Positions 63,169 through 64,000 of a stretch of DNA of 64,000 bases are shown here, in pieces; positions within the stretch are counted from its first letter, which is position 1, and each line of letters opens with the position of its first letter. The DNA is from Chryseobacterium sp. BGARF1 (lineage in GTDB: Bacteria; Bacteroidota; Bacteroidia; Flavobacteriales; Weeksellaceae): contig NZ_LELA01000033.1 in NCBI RefSeq assembly GCF_001677955.1, positions 1-64,000 on the forward strand, given 5' to 3'. The notes under the pieces were generated by a model. The model was given only the letters and a program-made list of their open reading frames with translations. It ran no database searches and was not told the DNA's origin. The position numbers were made by a program, and so were the translations under genes.

Positions 63169-63375
63169 TAGTTTAATTTTATTTATATATTTGTAATCGC
63201 AAATGTAATAATACAAGTTTAATTCTATTTATGGGTATCCGTAAAAATACGGAAAGTTTAAATATTTGATAAGAATAATTCTTTTATTTTTGAAATATTT
63301 ATATATTACAGCCGAATTTTACACGTATGTTTTTGCAAATAAGTACTTTTGTTCGAATTTAAAATTGATAATTCG

Positions 63376-63672
63376 ATGAAAACAAAAGTACTATTTATTG
63401 GCGCAATTTGCGCTTTGAGTGTAATTTCTTGTTCGCCTGATAGGGAAGAGCAATTAAATGAAAATCCAGAATCTGCAAGGAAATTGGATGTGAAAAAACT
63501 AAAAATTAATAACCGAGACCAAGGTCAAGAAAATAAAATTGAAAGTGATACAATCAAAGGTTTTACACCTTATGCTTCACCTTTGAATAGCACAAACCCA
63601 GACTTTGGCACAGACCCAGAACCAGATCCAAATGAAGGAGGAGATCCTAAAAACTTACCACCAAGAAAGTAG
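63376..63672 (+). CDS. Small lipoprotein with Asp/Pro/Gly-rich tail
   Basis: 98 residues from ATG 63376 (MKTKVLFIGAICALSVISC; lipobox Cys19). The longer frame from 63349 is excluded because a -7-like box TACTTTTG occupies 63344-63351. The mature part is polar, ending GTDPEPDPNEGGDPKNLPP, similar in style to the 80-aa lipoprotein at 51.4 kb. The next gene starts inside its last 14 codons, in another frame. Confidence 0.65.
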   Translation: MKTKVLFIGAICALSVISCSPDREEQLNENPESARKLDVKKLKINNRDQGQENKIESDTIKGFTPYASPLNSTNPDFGTDPEPDPNEGGDPKNLPPRK

Positions 63673-64000
63673 AATTAAAAAATCTATTTCAACCTTTATT
63701 GGTTCGACACTTATAATAGTGTCGACCATTTTACCTTGTTTAGATCGGATTTTAGTATGGAGATATCCTGAGCTTGATGTTTTAACTGATAGCCGAGGTG
63801 TATTAATCAGCAGTAATATATGGATTGGATCGGTTTATTTATCTCCCGTACTTATAATTACTTCATATTTTTTTAAAATTAATCCAAAACTATTATTTTA
63901 TCCACTATTGGTATTTTTTTATAGTGCGATCGTTTATTACTCTCCTATATTTGGATATGATGTTAAATTTCTAAAATTAAATAGCTGGCTTGCGCTTTTG
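63632..64000 (+). CDS. Polytopic membrane protein, cut by the window edge
   Basis: ATG at 63632 opens a frame that continues to the last base (123 codons). It reads MKEEILKTYHQESRIKKSIS, then three or so hydrophobic segments (FIGSTLIIVSTILPCL; IWIGSVYLSPVLIITSYFF; LLFYPLLVFFYSAIVYY). The first 41 bases overlap the preceding lipoprotein gene in another frame, which argues for coupled translation; a later start cannot be excluded. Family not recognised. Confidence 0.6.
   Translation, partial: MKEEILKTYHQESRIKKSISTFIGSTLIIVSTILPCLDRILVWRYPELDVLTDSRGVLISSNIWIGSVYLSPVLIITSYFFKINPKLLFYPLLVFFYSAIVYYSPIFGYDVKFLKLNSWLALL

Noticed and set aside
63016..63216. 66-codon frame on the minus strand
   Set aside because: It is out of frame with the better 55-aa membrane protein, spans the palindrome, and has tyrosine/lysine-rich AT-driven composition.
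1..64000. CRISPR array, rRNA or complete tRNA genes, retron or reverse transcriptase
   Set aside because: Looked for and not found: no spaced direct repeats, no reverse-transcriptase motif, and only a partial tRNA at 59069-59120.

Overview
The window is AT-rich DNA from a flavobacterium, most likely Chryseobacterium or a close relative. The evidence is the Bacteroidetes-type conjugation genes (traE to traK, mobA/mobB, rteC, topB), SusC/SusD proteins, DUF6520-like and DUF2971 proteins, and promoters of the form TTG-N20-TAnnTTTG. Positions 1 to about 59.1 kb read as most of an integrative and conjugative element (ICE). Its left end lies outside the window.

Layout. 1-350: start of an IS5-family transposase sitting directly downstream of traK. 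436-9114 (minus strand): transfer operon traK, traJ, traI, VirB4-type traG, traF, traE, then traD-like, DUF3408 and ParA-like genes, with a Shedu-type defence nuclease inserted in the opposite direction. 9.1-11.5 kb: probable oriT, mobA and the mobB relaxase. 11.5-41 kb: a large defence and toxin cargo, split by the conserved ICE block HTH - DUF3945/4099 - topB (23.6-27.7 kb). The cargo comprises a zeta-toxin pair, a frameshifted PD-(D/E)XK nuclease, a four-gene ABC-ATPase/middle component/trypsin-like protease/MBL operon, a DUF2971 + zinc-finger pair, DUF4062 + AlbA_2/GHKL, an orphan AbiEi-like protein, Mrr-like and other nucleases, HEPN proteins, AbiH and a RES-like protein. 41.4-53.6 kb: an envelope module made of an XRE regulator, a strongly structured leader RNA, SusC, SusD, an S9 peptidase, and a divergent set with a cysteine-containing secreted peptide, a MauE-type membrane protein, a 54-aa protein and a lipoprotein, controlled by a TPR/AraC regulator next to a 32-bp perfect palindrome. 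53.6-59.1 kb: rteC, the VirD4-type coupling protein, a 53-aa protein and a serine recombinase whose last codons run through a tRNA-Leu 3' fragment, the probable attachment site.

59.1-64 kb lies beyond that att-like site. It holds a phage-repressor-like protein, several small lipoproteins and membrane proteins (two are paralogues), and a membrane protein cut by the window edge. The orientation of the tRNA fragment suggests that this segment is itself an element end and not plain chromosome.

The backbone genes would nick at oriT, couple DNA to the type IV channel and pass it to a recipient; the recombinase would integrate it. The cargo would protect the host from phages and competing elements. 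All function calls rest on motifs read by eye. No database search was run.
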